In this document: positions 8,201-17,293 of the stretch, piece after piece
Position numbering within the stretch: the first letter of the stretch is position 1
How the letters are laid out: every line of letters starts with the position of its first letter
Assembly (NCBI RefSeq): GCF_016805305.1
Contig: NZ_JAERQN010000010.1
Location: 62,001-126,000, forward strand
Length of the DNA: 64,000 bases
Reading direction: 5' to 3'
From: Falsiroseomonas ponticola
Lineage (GTDB): Bacteria > Pseudomonadota > Alphaproteobacteria > Acetobacterales > Acetobacteraceae
Translations under genes and position numbers: made by a program
The notes under the pieces: generated by a model
Databases searched by the model: none
What the model saw: only the letters and a program-made list of their open reading frames with translations
Told to the model about the DNA's origin: nothing

Positions 8201-9460
8201 ATGCGCGTCGTGGTGCTCGGCAGTGGCGTCGTGGGCGTGACCAGCGCCTGGTACCTGGCCCGGGCGGGCCACCAGGTGACGGTGCTGGACCGCCAGCCGG
8301 CGGCCGGCATGGAAACCAGCTTCGCCAATGCCGGCCAGGTCTCCCCCGGCTATTCCGCCCCCTGGGCCGGCCCCGGCATCCCCATCAAGGCGCTGAAGTG
8401 GCTGATGATGCGCCACCGCCCCCTGGTGCTGTGGCCGAGCATGGATGGCGGCCTCTATGGCTGGCTGGCGCAGATGCTGGCGAACTGCACGGAAGCCGCC
8501 TATGGCCGCAACAAGGCCCGCATGGTGCGCCTGGCCGAGTATTCGCGCGACTGCCTGAAGGACCTGCGCGACGACACCGGCATCCAGTACGACCAGCGCA
8601 CGCGCGGCACGCTGCAGCTGTTCCGCACGCAGAAGCAGCTGGATTCGATCAGCGCGGATATCGAGGTGCTGAAGGGCTTCGCCGTGCGCCATTCGGTGCT
8701 GGATGCGGCCGGCTGCATCGCGGCGGAGCCGGCGCTGGGCCTGGTGCCGGGCAAGTTCGTGGGCGGGCTGCAGCTGCCGGGCGACGAGACCGGCGATGCC
8801 CATGTCTTCACCCAGCGCCTCGCGGCCCTCGCCGCCGCGGCGGGGGTGGTCTTCCGGCATGGCGTGACGATCAAGGCGCTGGAGACGGAAGCCGGCCGCG
8901 TGACGGGCGTGGCGACGGATACCGGCCGCGTCACCGCGGACCACTATGTGGTGGCCATGGGCAGCTATTCGCCGGCCCTGCTGCGGCCGCTGGGCGTGCA
9001 TGTGCCGGTCTATCCGGTGAAGGGCTATTCGCTGACGCTGCCCATCACGGATGAGGCCGCGGCGCCCGTCTCCACCGTGATGGACGAGACCTACAAGGTC
9101 GCGATCACGCGGCTCGGCGACCGAATCCGCGTCGGCGGCACGGCGGAACTCGCCGGCTTCTCGCTGAAGCTGCGCCGCCCGCGGCGGGAGACGCTGGCCC
9201 ATAGCGTCGGCGACCTGTTCCCGAAGGGCGGCGACATCGAGCGTGCGAGCTTCTGGACCGGCCTGCGGCCGATGACGCCGGACGGCACGCCGGTGGTGGG
9301 CCCGACGCGCTTCGCGAACCTGTCGCTGAACACCGGCCACGGGACGCTCGGCTGGACCATGGCCTGCGGGTCGGGCCGCCTGCTGGCGGATCTCGTCACC
9401 GGCCGGAAACCCGATATCGCCGCCGACGACCTGGCCCTCGACCGCTACGCCATCGCCTGA
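8201..9460 (+). CDS. dadA: D-amino acid dehydrogenase (FAD-dependent)
   Basis: A 419-residue flavoprotein that oxidatively deaminates D-amino acids (D-alanine in particular) to 2-oxo acids, passing electrons to the respiratory chain at the membrane. The N-terminal Rossmann motif [16 protein letters not shown] binds FAD. It is followed by the DadA-specific [22 protein letters not shown] segment (around residues 38-59). The C-terminal [16 protein letters not shown] and [16 protein letters not shown] motifs complete the fold. ATG 8201 is chosen over GTG 8192 because it follows GGAG at 8189-8192 with good spacing. The divergent Lrp-type gene is the likely regulator. No alanine racemase (dadX) is adjacent. 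Confidence 0.94.
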   Translation: MRVVVLGSGVVGVTSAWYLARAGHQVTVLDRQPAAGMETSFANAGQVSPGYSAPWAGPGIPIKALKWLMMRHRPLVLWPSMDGGLYGWLAQMLANCTEAAYGRNKARMVRLAEYSRDCLKDLRDDTGIQYDQRTRGTLQLFRTQKQLDSISADIEVLKGFAVRHSVLDAAGCIAAEPALGLVPGKFVGGLQLPGDETGDAHVFTQRLAALAAAAGVVFRHGVTIKALETEAGRVTGVATDTGRVTADHYVVAMGSYSPALLRPLGVHVPVYPVKGYSLTLPITDEAAAPVSTVMDETYKVAITRLGDRIRVGGTAELAGFSLKLRRPRRETLAHSVGDLFPKGGDIERASFWTGLRPMTPDGTPVVGPTRFANLSLNTGHGTLGWTMACGSGRLLADLVTGRKPDIAADDLALDRYAIA

Positions 9461-9544
9461 GCCGCCTTCATTTCAGGGTGGCCGGCATCCGCCGGTTGCC
9501 CTATCGGCTCCGGTGCCGCCCCACGACCCGCCGGAGACGAGACA

Positions 9545-11353
9545 TTGGAACACCACACGCCACTCATCGCCATGATCGCGGCGGGCCTTGGCCTGGCCTT
9601 CATCTTCGGCATGGTGGCGCATCGCCTGAAACTCTCGCCGCTGGTGGGCTACCTGCTGGCGGGGGTGGCGGTGGGGCCCTTCACGCCCGGATTCGTGGCG
9701 GACCAGGAACTGGCGAACCAGCTCGCCGAGATCGGCGTGATCCTGCTGATGTTCGCCGTGGGTCTTCACTTCTCCTTGAAGGACCTGATGGCGGTGAAGT
9801 CCATCGCGCTGCCCGGCGCGGTGGGGCAGATCGCGGTGGCGACGGTGATGGGCATGGCGCTGGCCTGGACGATGGGCTGGGGCATCGGCGCGGGGCTGGT
9901 CTTCGGCCTCGCGCTGTCCGTCGCCTCCACCGTCGTGCTGGTGCGCGCGCTGCAGGAACGGCGGATCATCGATACCGAACGCGGCAAGATCGCGGTGGGC
10001 TGGCTGATCGTGGAGGACCTGGCCATGGTCCTCGCCCTGGTGCTGCTGCCCGCGATCGGGCCGGCGCTGCTGCCGGGTGGCACGGCGCTGTCCATGGCGG
10101 ACATCGCCTCCACCTTCGCCATCACCATCGCCAAGGTCGCGGCCTTCGTCGCCCTGATGCTGGTGGGCGGGCGGCGGCTGATCCCCTGGGTCATGCACTA
10201 CGCCGCCCATACCGGGTCGCGGGAGCTGTTCCGCCTGGCGGTCTATGCGGTGGCGCTCGGCGTCGCCTATGGCGCGGCGGGGCTGTTCGGCGTGTCCTTC
10301 GCGCTGGGCGCCTTCTTCGCCGGCATGGTGATGGGCGAAAGCCGCCTGTCCCAGCGCGCGGCGGAGGAAGCGCTGCCGCTGCGCGACGCCTTCGCGGTGC
10401 TGTTCTTCGTCTCGGTCGGCATGCTGTTCAACCCGGCCGTGCTGGTGGACAGCCCGATGGCGGTGCTGGCGACGGTCGCGATCATCGTCATCGGCAAGTC
10501 CGCCGCCGCCTACGCCATTGTCCGCGCCTTCGGCCACCCGGCCGCCACCGCGATGACCATCTCCGTCAGCCTGGCGCAGATCGGCGAATTCTCCTTCATC
10601 CTGATGGGGCTCGGCGTCACGCTGGGCCTGGTGGACGGGCATGCGCGGGACCTGGTGCTGGCCGGGGCCATCATCTCCATCCTGGTCAACCCCTTCCTGT
10701 TCGCGGCGGTTGAACGCGGGCGCACCAAGATCCTGACGCGCATCCAGTTCACCAAGGACGCCGCCGCGACCGCCGCCGCCAAGGCCACGCCGGAAGCGCC
10801 GGAACCCGCCGCCCAGGCCGCGGCCGCCGCCGTGCCGGAACCCGCGCCCGCCACGGTGGCGGAAGCGGTGGTCGAGGGGGCGAAGGACGCCGTCGCGGCC
10901 GGCACGGCGGAGCCCGAGCCCGAGACCGCCGGCCCCGCGGTGACCACGCTGACGGACCATGACGTGGTGGTGGGCTATGGCCGCGTCGGCAGCCTGGTCG
11001 GCGCCAGGCTGGTCGCGGCCGGGCGCCCCGTGGTGGTGATCGAGGAGGCGGACGAGGCCGTGGCCGCCGCCCGGGCCGATGGCGCGGAGATCGTCGTCGG
11101 CAATGCCGCGGACCCGGAGGTGCTGGCCGCCGCGAACCTGGCCCAGGCCCGGCGCCTGTTCGTGACGGTGCCGGAGACCTTCGAGGCCGGCCAGGTGGTC
11201 GAGCAATCCCGCGCCCTGAACGCGACGCTGGAGATCCTGGCCCGCGCCCATTCGGACGAGGCGGTGGACCACCTGAACGGCCTCGGCGCCAACCTCTCCA
11301 TCAGCGGGGAGCGCGAGATCGCGCTCCGCATGCTGGAACGCGCCGGCGGATAG
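9545..11353 (+). CDS. ybaL: YbaL-type monovalent cation:proton antiporter with TrkA-N domain (CPA2 family)
   Basis: A 602-residue CPA2 antiporter. The membrane domain (about 1-400, 12-13 helices) is strikingly YbaL-like: SPLVGYLLAGV, GPFTPGFVADQELANQLAEIGVILLMF, GLHFSLKDLMAVKSIALPGA and GWLIVEDLAMVLALVLLP are recognisable almost word for word (short forms given). A long Ala/Pro/Glu linker (about 405-470) is unusual and longer than in E. coli YbaL. It is followed by a TrkA-N nucleotide-binding domain starting VVGYGRVGSLVGARLV. The start is TTG at 9545, supported by GGAGACGA at 9533-9540; no better ATG keeps the conserved N-terminus. Its stop abuts the convergent gene at 11354 with no spacer. 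Cation specificity is unknown. Confidence 0.92.
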   Translation: MEHHTPLIAMIAAGLGLAFIFGMVAHRLKLSPLVGYLLAGVAVGPFTPGFVADQELANQLAEIGVILLMFAVGLHFSLKDLMAVKSIALPGAVGQIAVATVMGMALAWTMGWGIGAGLVFGLALSVASTVVLVRALQERRIIDTERGKIAVGWLIVEDLAMVLALVLLPAIGPALLPGGTALSMADIASTFAITIAKVAAFVALMLVGGRRLIPWVMHYAAHTGSRELFRLAVYAVALGVAYGAAGLFGVSFALGAFFAGMVMGESRLSQRAAEEALPLRDAFAVLFFVSVGMLFNPAVLVDSPMAVLATVAIIVIGKSAAAYAIVRAFGHPAATAMTISVSLAQIGEFSFILMGLGVTLGLVDGHARDLVLAGAIISILVNPFLFAAVERGRTKILTRIQFTKDAAATAAAKATPEAPEPAAQAAAAAVPEPAPATVAEAVVEGAKDAVAAGTAEPEPETAGPAVTTLTDHDVVVGYGRVGSLVGARLVAAGRPVVVIEEADEAVAAARADGAEIVVGNAADPEVLAAANLAQARRLFVTVPETFEAGQVVEQSRALNATLEILARAHSDEAVDHLNGLGANLSISGEREIALRMLERAGG

Positions 11354-11962
11354 CTACCGGCGCTCGAGGAAGCGGGCGACGAAATCGAGCCTGTCCTGGC
11401 CCCAGAAGATCTCGTCGCCGATCACGTAGCTCGGCGCGCCGAAGACGCCGCGGGCCAGCGCCTCGCGGCTCTCCTCGATGCGCATCGCCGCCCAGCGCCG
11501 ATCCTCCGCCCGCGCCAGCAGGGCAGGGGCGTCGATCCCGGCCTCCGCGATCAGGCGCGACAGCGTCTCGCGATCCGCCGGATTCGCCTCCTCCTCCCAC
11601 AGCGCGCGCAGGATGCGATGGGCCAGGGCGACGGCGGGCGCATCGCCCAGCCCCTCCCGCGCCGCGATCACGCAATGCGCGGCGAAGACCTCGTCGAAGG
11701 GTGAGTGCCGCGGCGCCAGGATGATCGGCACGCCGAGATGCGCGCGCCAGCGCCGCAATTCCTGCGCGCGATAGGCCTGGCGTTGCGGGCTGCGCTTCGG
11801 CAAGGGCAGGCCGCCCGAGGCGGGGAAGATCGTCTCCCGGTAGTCGCAGGGATGCACGCGCAGGGTCGCGCCATGCTTCGCGGCCAGCGCCTCGATCCGC
11901 GTGGCGCCGAGATGCGCCCAGGGGCTGTTGAGGCTGATGTAGTAGTCGATCACCAACGGCAT
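11354..11962 (-). CDS. 2-hydroxychromene-2-carboxylate isomerase-like DsbA-fold protein
   Basis: A 202-residue cytoplasmic protein of the DsbA/GST-kappa fold family that includes NahD, the isomerase of naphthalene degradation. Features are the N-terminal YYISLNSPWAHLG (with Ser where oxidoreductases have CxxC), a helical middle, and the C-terminal cis-Pro loop GVFGAPSYVIGDEIFWGQDRLDF. Absence of the CxxC pair argues for glutathione-dependent isomerase or transferase activity instead of disulfide exchange. No aromatic degradation genes are adjacent, so the actual substrate is unknown. Confidence 0.85.
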   Translation of the reverse strand: MPLVIDYYISLNSPWAHLGATRIEALAAKHGATLRVHPCDYRETIFPASGGLPLPKRSPQRQAYRAQELRRWRAHLGVPIILAPRHSPFDEVFAAHCVIAAREGLGDAPAVALAHRILRALWEEEANPADRETLSRLIAEAGIDAPALLARAEDRRWAAMRIEESREALARGVFGAPSYVIGDEIFWGQDRLDFVARFLERR

Positions 11963-12031
11963 CGTTGTCCCTCCCTCCGCGCGATCATCGCGGCGCGCGG
12001 GCGGTGCGGCAATCGGGTGCGCGGGTGGCGG

Positions 12032-12094
12032 CTGGAGAGGGGCTCCTCGCCCCTCTCCAGACCTCTCCCCCGCCAGGGTCCAACGGGACCCTGG
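12032..12094. terminator. Tandem hairpins after the ABC importer operon
   Basis: Two strong hairpins sit in the 192-bp gap: a perfect 12-bp stem CTGGAGAGGGGC/GCCCCTCTCCAG around TCCTC (12032-12060), and a perfect 9-bp stem CCAGGGTCC/GGACCCTGG around AACG (12073-12094). They lie downstream of the leftward ABC operon and probably end it; they may also be copies of a dispersed intergenic element. Confidence 0.6.
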
Positions 12095-12154
12095 ACCGCG
12101 AGGTTATTGGTCGGTGAAGGGGAGGAGCGTCTTCCCAGCGGAGACGGCGCGCCT

Positions 12155-13195
12155 TCAGGACCCCGCCCGCAGCGGGATCACGCGTTGCAGCGTGCAGGAC
12201 ACGGCATCGCCGGTGGCGAAGGCGGGGGCGGCGGCGGGGGTGACGACGAAGAGTTCGCCGGCCGGCGTCTGCACCTCGTATTCCCGGGTCTGGCCGAGGA
12301 AGGCGGCGCGCTGGATGCGGCCGGGCAGGCCGGGGTTGCCCTCGGCCTGCGGCAGGATGGATTCGGGCCGCACGGCGATCTGCGCGGGGCCGGGCGGGTG
12401 CGCGCGCATTAGGGTATCGAGCGCGACGCCGCCGAGGGCGATGCGGTTCGGGCCCAGCACCTCCCCCTGGATGACGTTCGCCTCGCCCATGAAATCGGCG
12501 ATGAAGGCGTCGGCGGGGTCTTCGTAGAGTTCGGTCGGCGTGCCCATCTGCGCGATCTTCCCGGCGCGCATGACGCAGACGAGGTCGGAGACGGCCAGCG
12601 CTTCCTGCTGGTCATGCGTGACATAGACAACGGAGAGGTCGAGCTTCTTCTGCAGGTCGCGGATGTCCTCCCGCACGCGGCGGCGGAGCCGCGCATCGAG
12701 ATTGGAGAGCGGTTCGTCGAACAGCAGGACCTTGGGGCGCAGCACGAGGGCGCGGGCCACGGCGACGCGCTGCTGCTGGCCGCCCGAAAGCTCGGAGGGC
12801 AGGCGCTGGCCGAGGCCCTCGAGCCCGAGCGTCTTCAGCATGGCAAGCGCTTCGGCTTCGGCGGAGGCCTTGCGGGCGCCGTTGACGAGCAGGCCGTAGG
12901 AGACGTTTTCCAGCACGTTCATGTGTGGGAACAGCGCGTAGGATTGGAACACCATCGCGATGCGCCGCTCCGCGGCGGCCAGCGCGGTGACATCCTTGCC
13001 CTCGATCTCGATGCGCCCGCTGGTCGGCAGTTCGAGGCCCGCGACGAGACGCAGCGTCGTGGTCTTGCCGCAGCCGGAGGGGCCCAGCAGCGTGACGAGC
13101 GCGCCGCGCGGCAGGGCGAAGGAGACCTCGTCCACCGCGCGGAAACTGCCGAAGGCCTTGATGACGCGGTCGAAGGTGATGGAGACGTCGGACAT
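12155..13195 (-). CDS. ABC importer ATP-binding subunit (FbpC/AfuC/PotA type)
   Basis: A 346-residue ATPase that energises the importer encoded just upstream. Walker A GPSGCGKTTT, the Q-loop MVFQSYALFPHM, signature LSGGQQQRVAVARAL, Walker B VLLFDEPLSNLD and the switch VTHDQQEAL are all intact in the first 220 residues. The remaining 120 residues form a TOBE/OB regulatory domain typical of the FbpC/PotA/AfuC group. Its start is 5 bp after the permease stop. The likely substrate is discussed under the binding protein. Confidence 0.93.
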   Translation of the reverse strand: MSDVSITFDRVIKAFGSFRAVDEVSFALPRGALVTLLGPSGCGKTTTLRLVAGLELPTSGRIEIEGKDVTALAAAERRIAMVFQSYALFPHMNVLENVSYGLLVNGARKASAEAEALAMLKTLGLEGLGQRLPSELSGGQQQRVAVARALVLRPKVLLFDEPLSNLDARLRRRVREDIRDLQKKLDLSVVYVTHDQQEALAVSDLVCVMRAGKIAQMGTPTELYEDPADAFIADFMGEANVIQGEVLGPNRIALGGVALDTLMRAHPPGPAQIAVRPESILPQAEGNPGLPGRIQRAAFLGQTREYEVQTPAGELFVVTPAAAPAFATGDAVSCTLQRVIPLRAGS

Positions 13196-13200
13196 GTCGG

Positions 13201-15378
13201 TCAGGCCCCGGCGTGCATGGTGGTTGGCGTCGCCGCGCGCCGGCCGATCTGCGCGCGGCCGACCAGCTTCTCGATCCCGAGCACGACAGCCAGCATGATG
13301 ACGATGAGCACGGTGGAATAGGCGATGGCGAGCGCCATCTCCCCGGCCTCCACGCGCCCCACGATATAGACGGTGGCGAGGTTGTGCTGCGCGGAGACGA
13401 GGAAGATCACGGCCGAGACCGCCGTCATCGCATGCACGAAGCTGAAGGCGAGGGAGGCGACGATGGCCGGCCGCAGCAGCGGCAGCACGACGCGGCGTAG
13501 CGTGGATAGCGCGCCGCCGCCCATGGTGGCGGAGGCCTCGTCCAGCGACTTGTCGATCTGGGCGAGGGCCGCGAGGCCGCCGCGCACGCCGACGGGCAGG
13601 TTGCGGAAGACGAAGCAGATGATGAGGATCAGCGCCGTGCCCGTGAGTTCGACGGGCGGAACGTTGAAGGCCATGACGTAGGAAACGCCGACCACGGTGC
13701 CGGGGATGGCGAAGGACAGCATGGTCATGAATTCCAGCGTGCCCCGTCCCTTGAAGGACTGCCGCGCGATCAGCCAGGCGAGGAGGATGCCGAGGCCTGC
13801 CGTCAGCGGGGCCGCGATGGCCGCGACCTCGATCGTCGTGAACAGGCTATCCCAGGCGCTGCCGCGGAAGTCGAGGCCGTTATGCCATTCGACCTCGAAG
13901 CCCGTCAGGAAGTGGCGCCAGGTGAAGCTCATGTCGCCGCGGCCGATGTCGCGCACGAAGCCGCCGACCAGGATGATGCCATAGACCACGGCGGTGAAGA
14001 GCATCCAGGGCCAGACGACGACGGAGCAGGCGAGCTTCAGCCCCTTCGGCAGCGGCGCCGGCAGTCCGCTATCGCCCTTGCCCGTCACGGTGGTGTAGCG
14101 CCGCTTGCCGAGCCAGAGGGCCTGCAGCGCGAAGGCGCCGAAGGTCAGCGCCAGCAGCAGAAGCGCCAGCGCCGCGGCGCGGCCCGGATCATGCCGGGCG
14201 CCGGCGATGGCGAAGAAGATGCGGGTGGAGAGCACGTCGAAATCGCCGCCCAGCACCAGCGGGTTGCCGAAATCGGCCAGACTTTCCACGAAGCCGAGCA
14301 GGAAGGCCGCGGCCAGGGCCGGCTTCAGCAGCGGCCAGGTGACGCTGCGGAACACCTTGAAGCGCTTCGCGCCCATGGTGCTGGCCGCTTCCTCCAGGCT
14401 CGGCGAGATCGCGCGCAAGGCGCCGTCCAGCAGCATGAAGGCGACGGGCGCCTGCGCCAGCACCTGCGCCATCAGCACGCCGGGCAGGCCGTAGATCCAG
14501 CGGCTGCGGGGAATGTCGAAATTCTCCCACAGGAAGGCGGTGACGATGCCGGTGCGGCCGAACAGGACGATGAGCGCCAGGGAGACGACGAAGGGCGGCG
14601 TGATGAGGGGCAGGATCGTCATGGCGCGGAAGGCGACCGCGCCGCGGACATTGCCGCGCACCGAAAGCAGCGCGAAGCCGAGGCCGAGGAGCGTCGAGAT
14701 CACGCCCGTCAGCGTCGCCAGCAGCAGCGTGTTCCACACCACGCCGCAGCCGGCATGGGTGGTGACGCAGGCGAGCGACCAGGCCTCCGGCGCCGTCAGC
14801 CGCGCGGCCATCGCCTCCGGCGCGAAGCGCCCATCCTCGTAGATCGCGGCGGAGAGGATCGTGACCAGCGGCACGAAGACGAAGAGCAGCAGGAGAAAGG
14901 CGCTGCCGCAGACGAGGAAGCTGACGAAGGCATCCGCGCCGAAGCTGCCGCGGGCCGCGAGCCCCGCGGAGAAGAAGGCGACGCCGCCCGCCAGCACCAG
15001 CAGCGCGCCCCAGCCGAGGGAAGGCTGCGCCGGTGGCACGCCGAGCAGCGGCGCCAGGCCCTGCCAGGCCAGGCCGTTCAGCCCGATCGCGTGCCCCATC
15101 AGGAAGACCCAGGCGACGATGCCGGCGCCCGCCACCATCAGCAGCAGGCCCGGCGCGCGGCCCCGCAACAGGGCGGGCGCCACGGCCGCCAGCAGCAGCG
15201 CCACGGGCCACAGCCACCAGCGGCTGCCATCGAGCAGCAGGGCCACAAGCGGCGCGGCCTCGCCACGCGGCCAGGCGGCCATCGCCGCCAGGCCATTCTC
15301 AAGCCCATGCCAGGGCGCGAGGAGGAAGCCGATCGCGGCGCAGAGCAGCGCCGCGCGGCCGAGGGTCAACGCGCCCAT
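13201..15378 (-). CDS. ABC importer permease, two permease modules fused (FbpB/AfuB type)
   Basis: A 725-residue inner-membrane permease with two BPD-type transmembrane modules in one chain. The EAA loops that dock the ATPase are visible twice: EAASTMGAKRFKVFRSVTWPLLKPAL near residue 330 and DEASATMGGGALSTLRRVVLPLLRPA near 620 (cited by short form). The fused two-module layout is shared by Fe3+ (FbpB) and sugar-phosphate (AfuB) permeases. It lies 10 bp after the binding-protein stop and 5 bp before the ATPase, so the three are one operon. Confidence 0.92.
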   Translation of the reverse strand: MGALTLGRAALLCAAIGFLLAPWHGLENGLAAMAAWPRGEAAPLVALLLDGSRWWLWPVALLLAAVAPALLRGRAPGLLLMVAGAGIVAWVFLMGHAIGLNGLAWQGLAPLLGVPPAQPSLGWGALLVLAGGVAFFSAGLAARGSFGADAFVSFLVCGSAFLLLLFVFVPLVTILSAAIYEDGRFAPEAMAARLTAPEAWSLACVTTHAGCGVVWNTLLLATLTGVISTLLGLGFALLSVRGNVRGAVAFRAMTILPLITPPFVVSLALIVLFGRTGIVTAFLWENFDIPRSRWIYGLPGVLMAQVLAQAPVAFMLLDGALRAISPSLEEAASTMGAKRFKVFRSVTWPLLKPALAAAFLLGFVESLADFGNPLVLGGDFDVLSTRIFFAIAGARHDPGRAAALALLLLALTFGAFALQALWLGKRRYTTVTGKGDSGLPAPLPKGLKLACSVVVWPWMLFTAVVYGIILVGGFVRDIGRGDMSFTWRHFLTGFEVEWHNGLDFRGSAWDSLFTTIEVAAIAAPLTAGLGILLAWLIARQSFKGRGTLEFMTMLSFAIPGTVVGVSYVMAFNVPPVELTGTALILIICFVFRNLPVGVRGGLAALAQIDKSLDEASATMGGGALSTLRRVVLPLLRPAIVASLAFSFVHAMTAVSAVIFLVSAQHNLATVYIVGRVEAGEMALAIAYSTVLIVIMLAVVLGIEKLVGRAQIGRRAATPTTMHAGA

Positions 15379-15388
15379 GGCAAGCGGT

Positions 15389-16423
15389 TCAGCGGGAGCC
15401 GGCGCGGACTTCGCGTTCCCAGCGCGTGATCACGCGCGTGCGCTCCGCCGCCGAGCCCCAGCGCGCGAAGTCGTAGTCGATCATGCGGATGTTCTCGAAG
15501 CGCGGCGCCTGGGGCGGGATGGGTGCGTTGCGGTTGGAGGGCAGCTGGTAGGAATTGGCCTGGCCCGCGATGCCCTGCGCTTCCGGCGACAGCGCCCAGT
15601 CATAGAAGCGGCGAGCATTGTCGAGGTTGCGGGCGCCGCGGATGATGGACATGGAGCCGATCTCGTAGCCCGTGCCCTCGCAGGGGGCGACGATCTCCAC
15701 GGGGGCGCCGGCGATCTTCTGCGTCACCGCATCATGCAGGAAGGTGATGCCGACCAGCGTCTCGCCTGTGGCCGCGGCGCGGGCGGGCGCGGCGCCGGAC
15801 CGCGTGTACTGGTTCACGTTGCGATGAAGGGCGCGGAGGTAGGTGAAGGCCGGCTCCTCCCCCATCACCTGCAGCAGCGTGGCCAGCATGGTGTAGGCGG
15901 TGCCGCTGGTGTTGGGATCGGCCACCTGGATCTCGCCGCGGAATTCCGGCTTGGCGAGGTCCGCCCAGCAGCGCGGGGCGGCGATGCGGCGGCGGGCGAG
16001 TTCCGTCGCGTTGTAGGAATAGCCCAGCGCGCCGGCATAGATGCCGACGGTGCGGAACTGCGTCTGCTCCGCCTGGCGCACCGCCCAGTCATGCAGCTCC
16101 GACAGGCGGGGCGAGCGGTATTCGAGGGTGAGGTTCTCCTCCGCCGCCTGCATATGCGGGTCGCCGGTGCCGCCCCACCAGACATCGCCGCGGGGGTTCG
16201 TGGCCTCCGCGCGGATCTGCGTCATGGTCTCGCCGCTCGATCGGCGCGTCATGGCGACGCGGATATTGGTCGCACGCTCGAAGGCCTGGACCATCGGGCG
16301 GCACCATTCCTCCTGCACCGAGCAATAGACGACGAGGTTGCCCTGCGCGCTGGCGGCGGCCGGGAGCACGGCGGTGCCACCCAGCACGAGGCCGGTGACG
16401 AGCAGGCGGCGGGCGAGGGTCAT
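15389..16423 (-). CDS. ABC importer periplasmic binding protein (FbpA/AfuA superfamily)
   Basis: A 344-residue type-II periplasmic binding protein with an N-terminal signal peptide ending ASAQG. Signatures are LVVYCSVQEEWCRPMVQAF at the mature N-terminus, RGDVWWGGTGDPHMQAAEE, the DPNTSGTAYTMLATLLQ anion-binding loop and YDYDFARWG near the C-terminus. These occur in the group containing Fe3+ binders and AfuA, which binds hexose phosphates. The Tyr-Tyr iron-ligand pair of classical FbpA is not obvious. The gene sits 84 bp downstream of an inositol monophosphatase in the same orientation as iolG, which favours a phosphorylated sugar or cyclitol over iron; this is an inference. Confidence 0.85.
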   Translation of the reverse strand: MTLARRLLVTGLVLGGTAVLPAAASAQGNLVVYCSVQEEWCRPMVQAFERATNIRVAMTRRSSGETMTQIRAEATNPRGDVWWGGTGDPHMQAAEENLTLEYRSPRLSELHDWAVRQAEQTQFRTVGIYAGALGYSYNATELARRRIAAPRCWADLAKPEFRGEIQVADPNTSGTAYTMLATLLQVMGEEPAFTYLRALHRNVNQYTRSGAAPARAAATGETLVGITFLHDAVTQKIAGAPVEIVAPCEGTGYEIGSMSIIRGARNLDNARRFYDWALSPEAQGIAGQANSYQLPSNRNAPIPPQAPRFENIRMIDYDFARWGSAAERTRVITRWEREVRAGSR

Positions 16424-16445
16424 GGACGGAAGCCTCCTGGTGCGG

Positions 16446-16463
16446 CCGGCCTTATCGGGCCGG
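16446..16463. other. Intra-operon hairpin between the inositol monophosphatase and the binding protein
   Basis: A 6-bp perfect stem CCGGCC/GGCCGG with a TTATCG loop in the 84-bp gap. It could attenuate transcription or protect the 5' end of the binding-protein mRNA, a common way to express binding proteins above their neighbours. No T-tract is present. Confidence 0.4.
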
Positions 16464-16507
16464 TCCGGGACTGTGACGGTTCAGTTAAGGCCGGGCGGGC
16501 GGCGGGC

Positions 16508-17293
16508 TCAAGGCCCCAACAGGGGGGCGAGGACTGGCCCGAGCGCGGGCGCGCCGATGCCCACGGGGTTGCCGCTGGCCAGCCAGTCGCCGCTGTCGAA
16601 ATCATTCACCCAGGCACCCGCTTCCCGCGCGATGGCGACGGCGGCGCAGGCATCCCAGGAATTGATGTGCTGCTCGATATAACCCTCCAGCCGCCCATTC
16701 GCCGCTTCCACCAGGCCGAGCGTGCCGGAGCCGCCGACGCGGAGCCCCGCGCCCATGCCCATGATGGATTGCGACAGTTGGTGGAAGGCGGCCAGCGGCC
16801 GGCGCATGGACCAGCCGACCTCGATGGTGGCGCGGGCCATGCTGTCGATGGAGGACGCCTTGATGGGGATGCCGTTCAGCGTGGCGCCGCAGCCCTTGGC
16901 ACCCGCAAAGACCTCCGACGGCACGTAGCGGGCGACCGCGCCGACCACGGCCTTGCCATCCAGCGCCATGCCGATGGAGACGCACCAGCGATCCCCGTTG
17001 CGGGAGAAGTTGGAGGTGCCGTCGATGGGATCGATGATCCAGAGCGGGCCGTCCACGGCGCCAAGGCCGCCGCCCATTTCCTCGCCCAGCACGGCCTCGC
17101 CCGGGAAGATGGTGGCCAGGCGGTCGCGGATGAAGCGTTCGGTGGCGCCATCGGCCTCGGTCAGGAAATCCTGCGCGCCCTTGAAGCTGGCCGCGCCCAT
17201 GCCGCGGGCGCGCATGAGGAAGGCGCCCTGCGCCGCATCCCGCGCGATGGCGGCCGCCGCGTCGCGCCGCAGCGCGAATTCGCGAGTATTCAC
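16508..17293 (-). CDS. Inositol monophosphatase family phosphatase
   Basis: A 261-residue Mg2+-dependent phosphatase. The metal-site motifs are intact: DFLTEAD near residue 42, GEEMGG near 70, the diagnostic WIIDPIDGTSNF near 86-97, and SWDACAAVAIA in the C-terminal third. Family members remove phosphate from inositol-1-phosphate, histidinol phosphate or sugar phosphates. It starts at GTG 17293, which overlaps the stop of the upstream SDR (GTGA), so the two are translationally coupled. Being in an operon with iolG and a sugar-phosphate-type importer, it probably dephosphorylates an imported cyclitol or sugar phosphate; that role is inferred. Confidence 0.9.
   Translation of the reverse strand: MNTREFALRRDAAAAIARDAAQGAFLMRARGMGAASFKGAQDFLTEADGATERFIRDRLATIFPGEAVLGEEMGGGLGAVDGPLWIIDPIDGTSNFSRNGDRWCVSIGMALDGKAVVGAVARYVPSEVFAGAKGCGATLNGIPIKASSIDSMARATIEVGWSMRRPLAAFHQLSQSIMGMGAGLRVGGSGTLGLVEAANGRLEGYIEQHINSWDACAAVAIAREAGAWVNDFDSGDWLASGNPVGIGAPALGPVLAPLLGP

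Noticed and set aside
15389-16423. Straightforward Fe3+ transporter assignment for the ABC importer
   Set aside because: The family is mixed, the classical Tyr-Tyr iron site is not evident, and the genes run with inositol catabolism genes. Iron remains possible, but I did not assign it.
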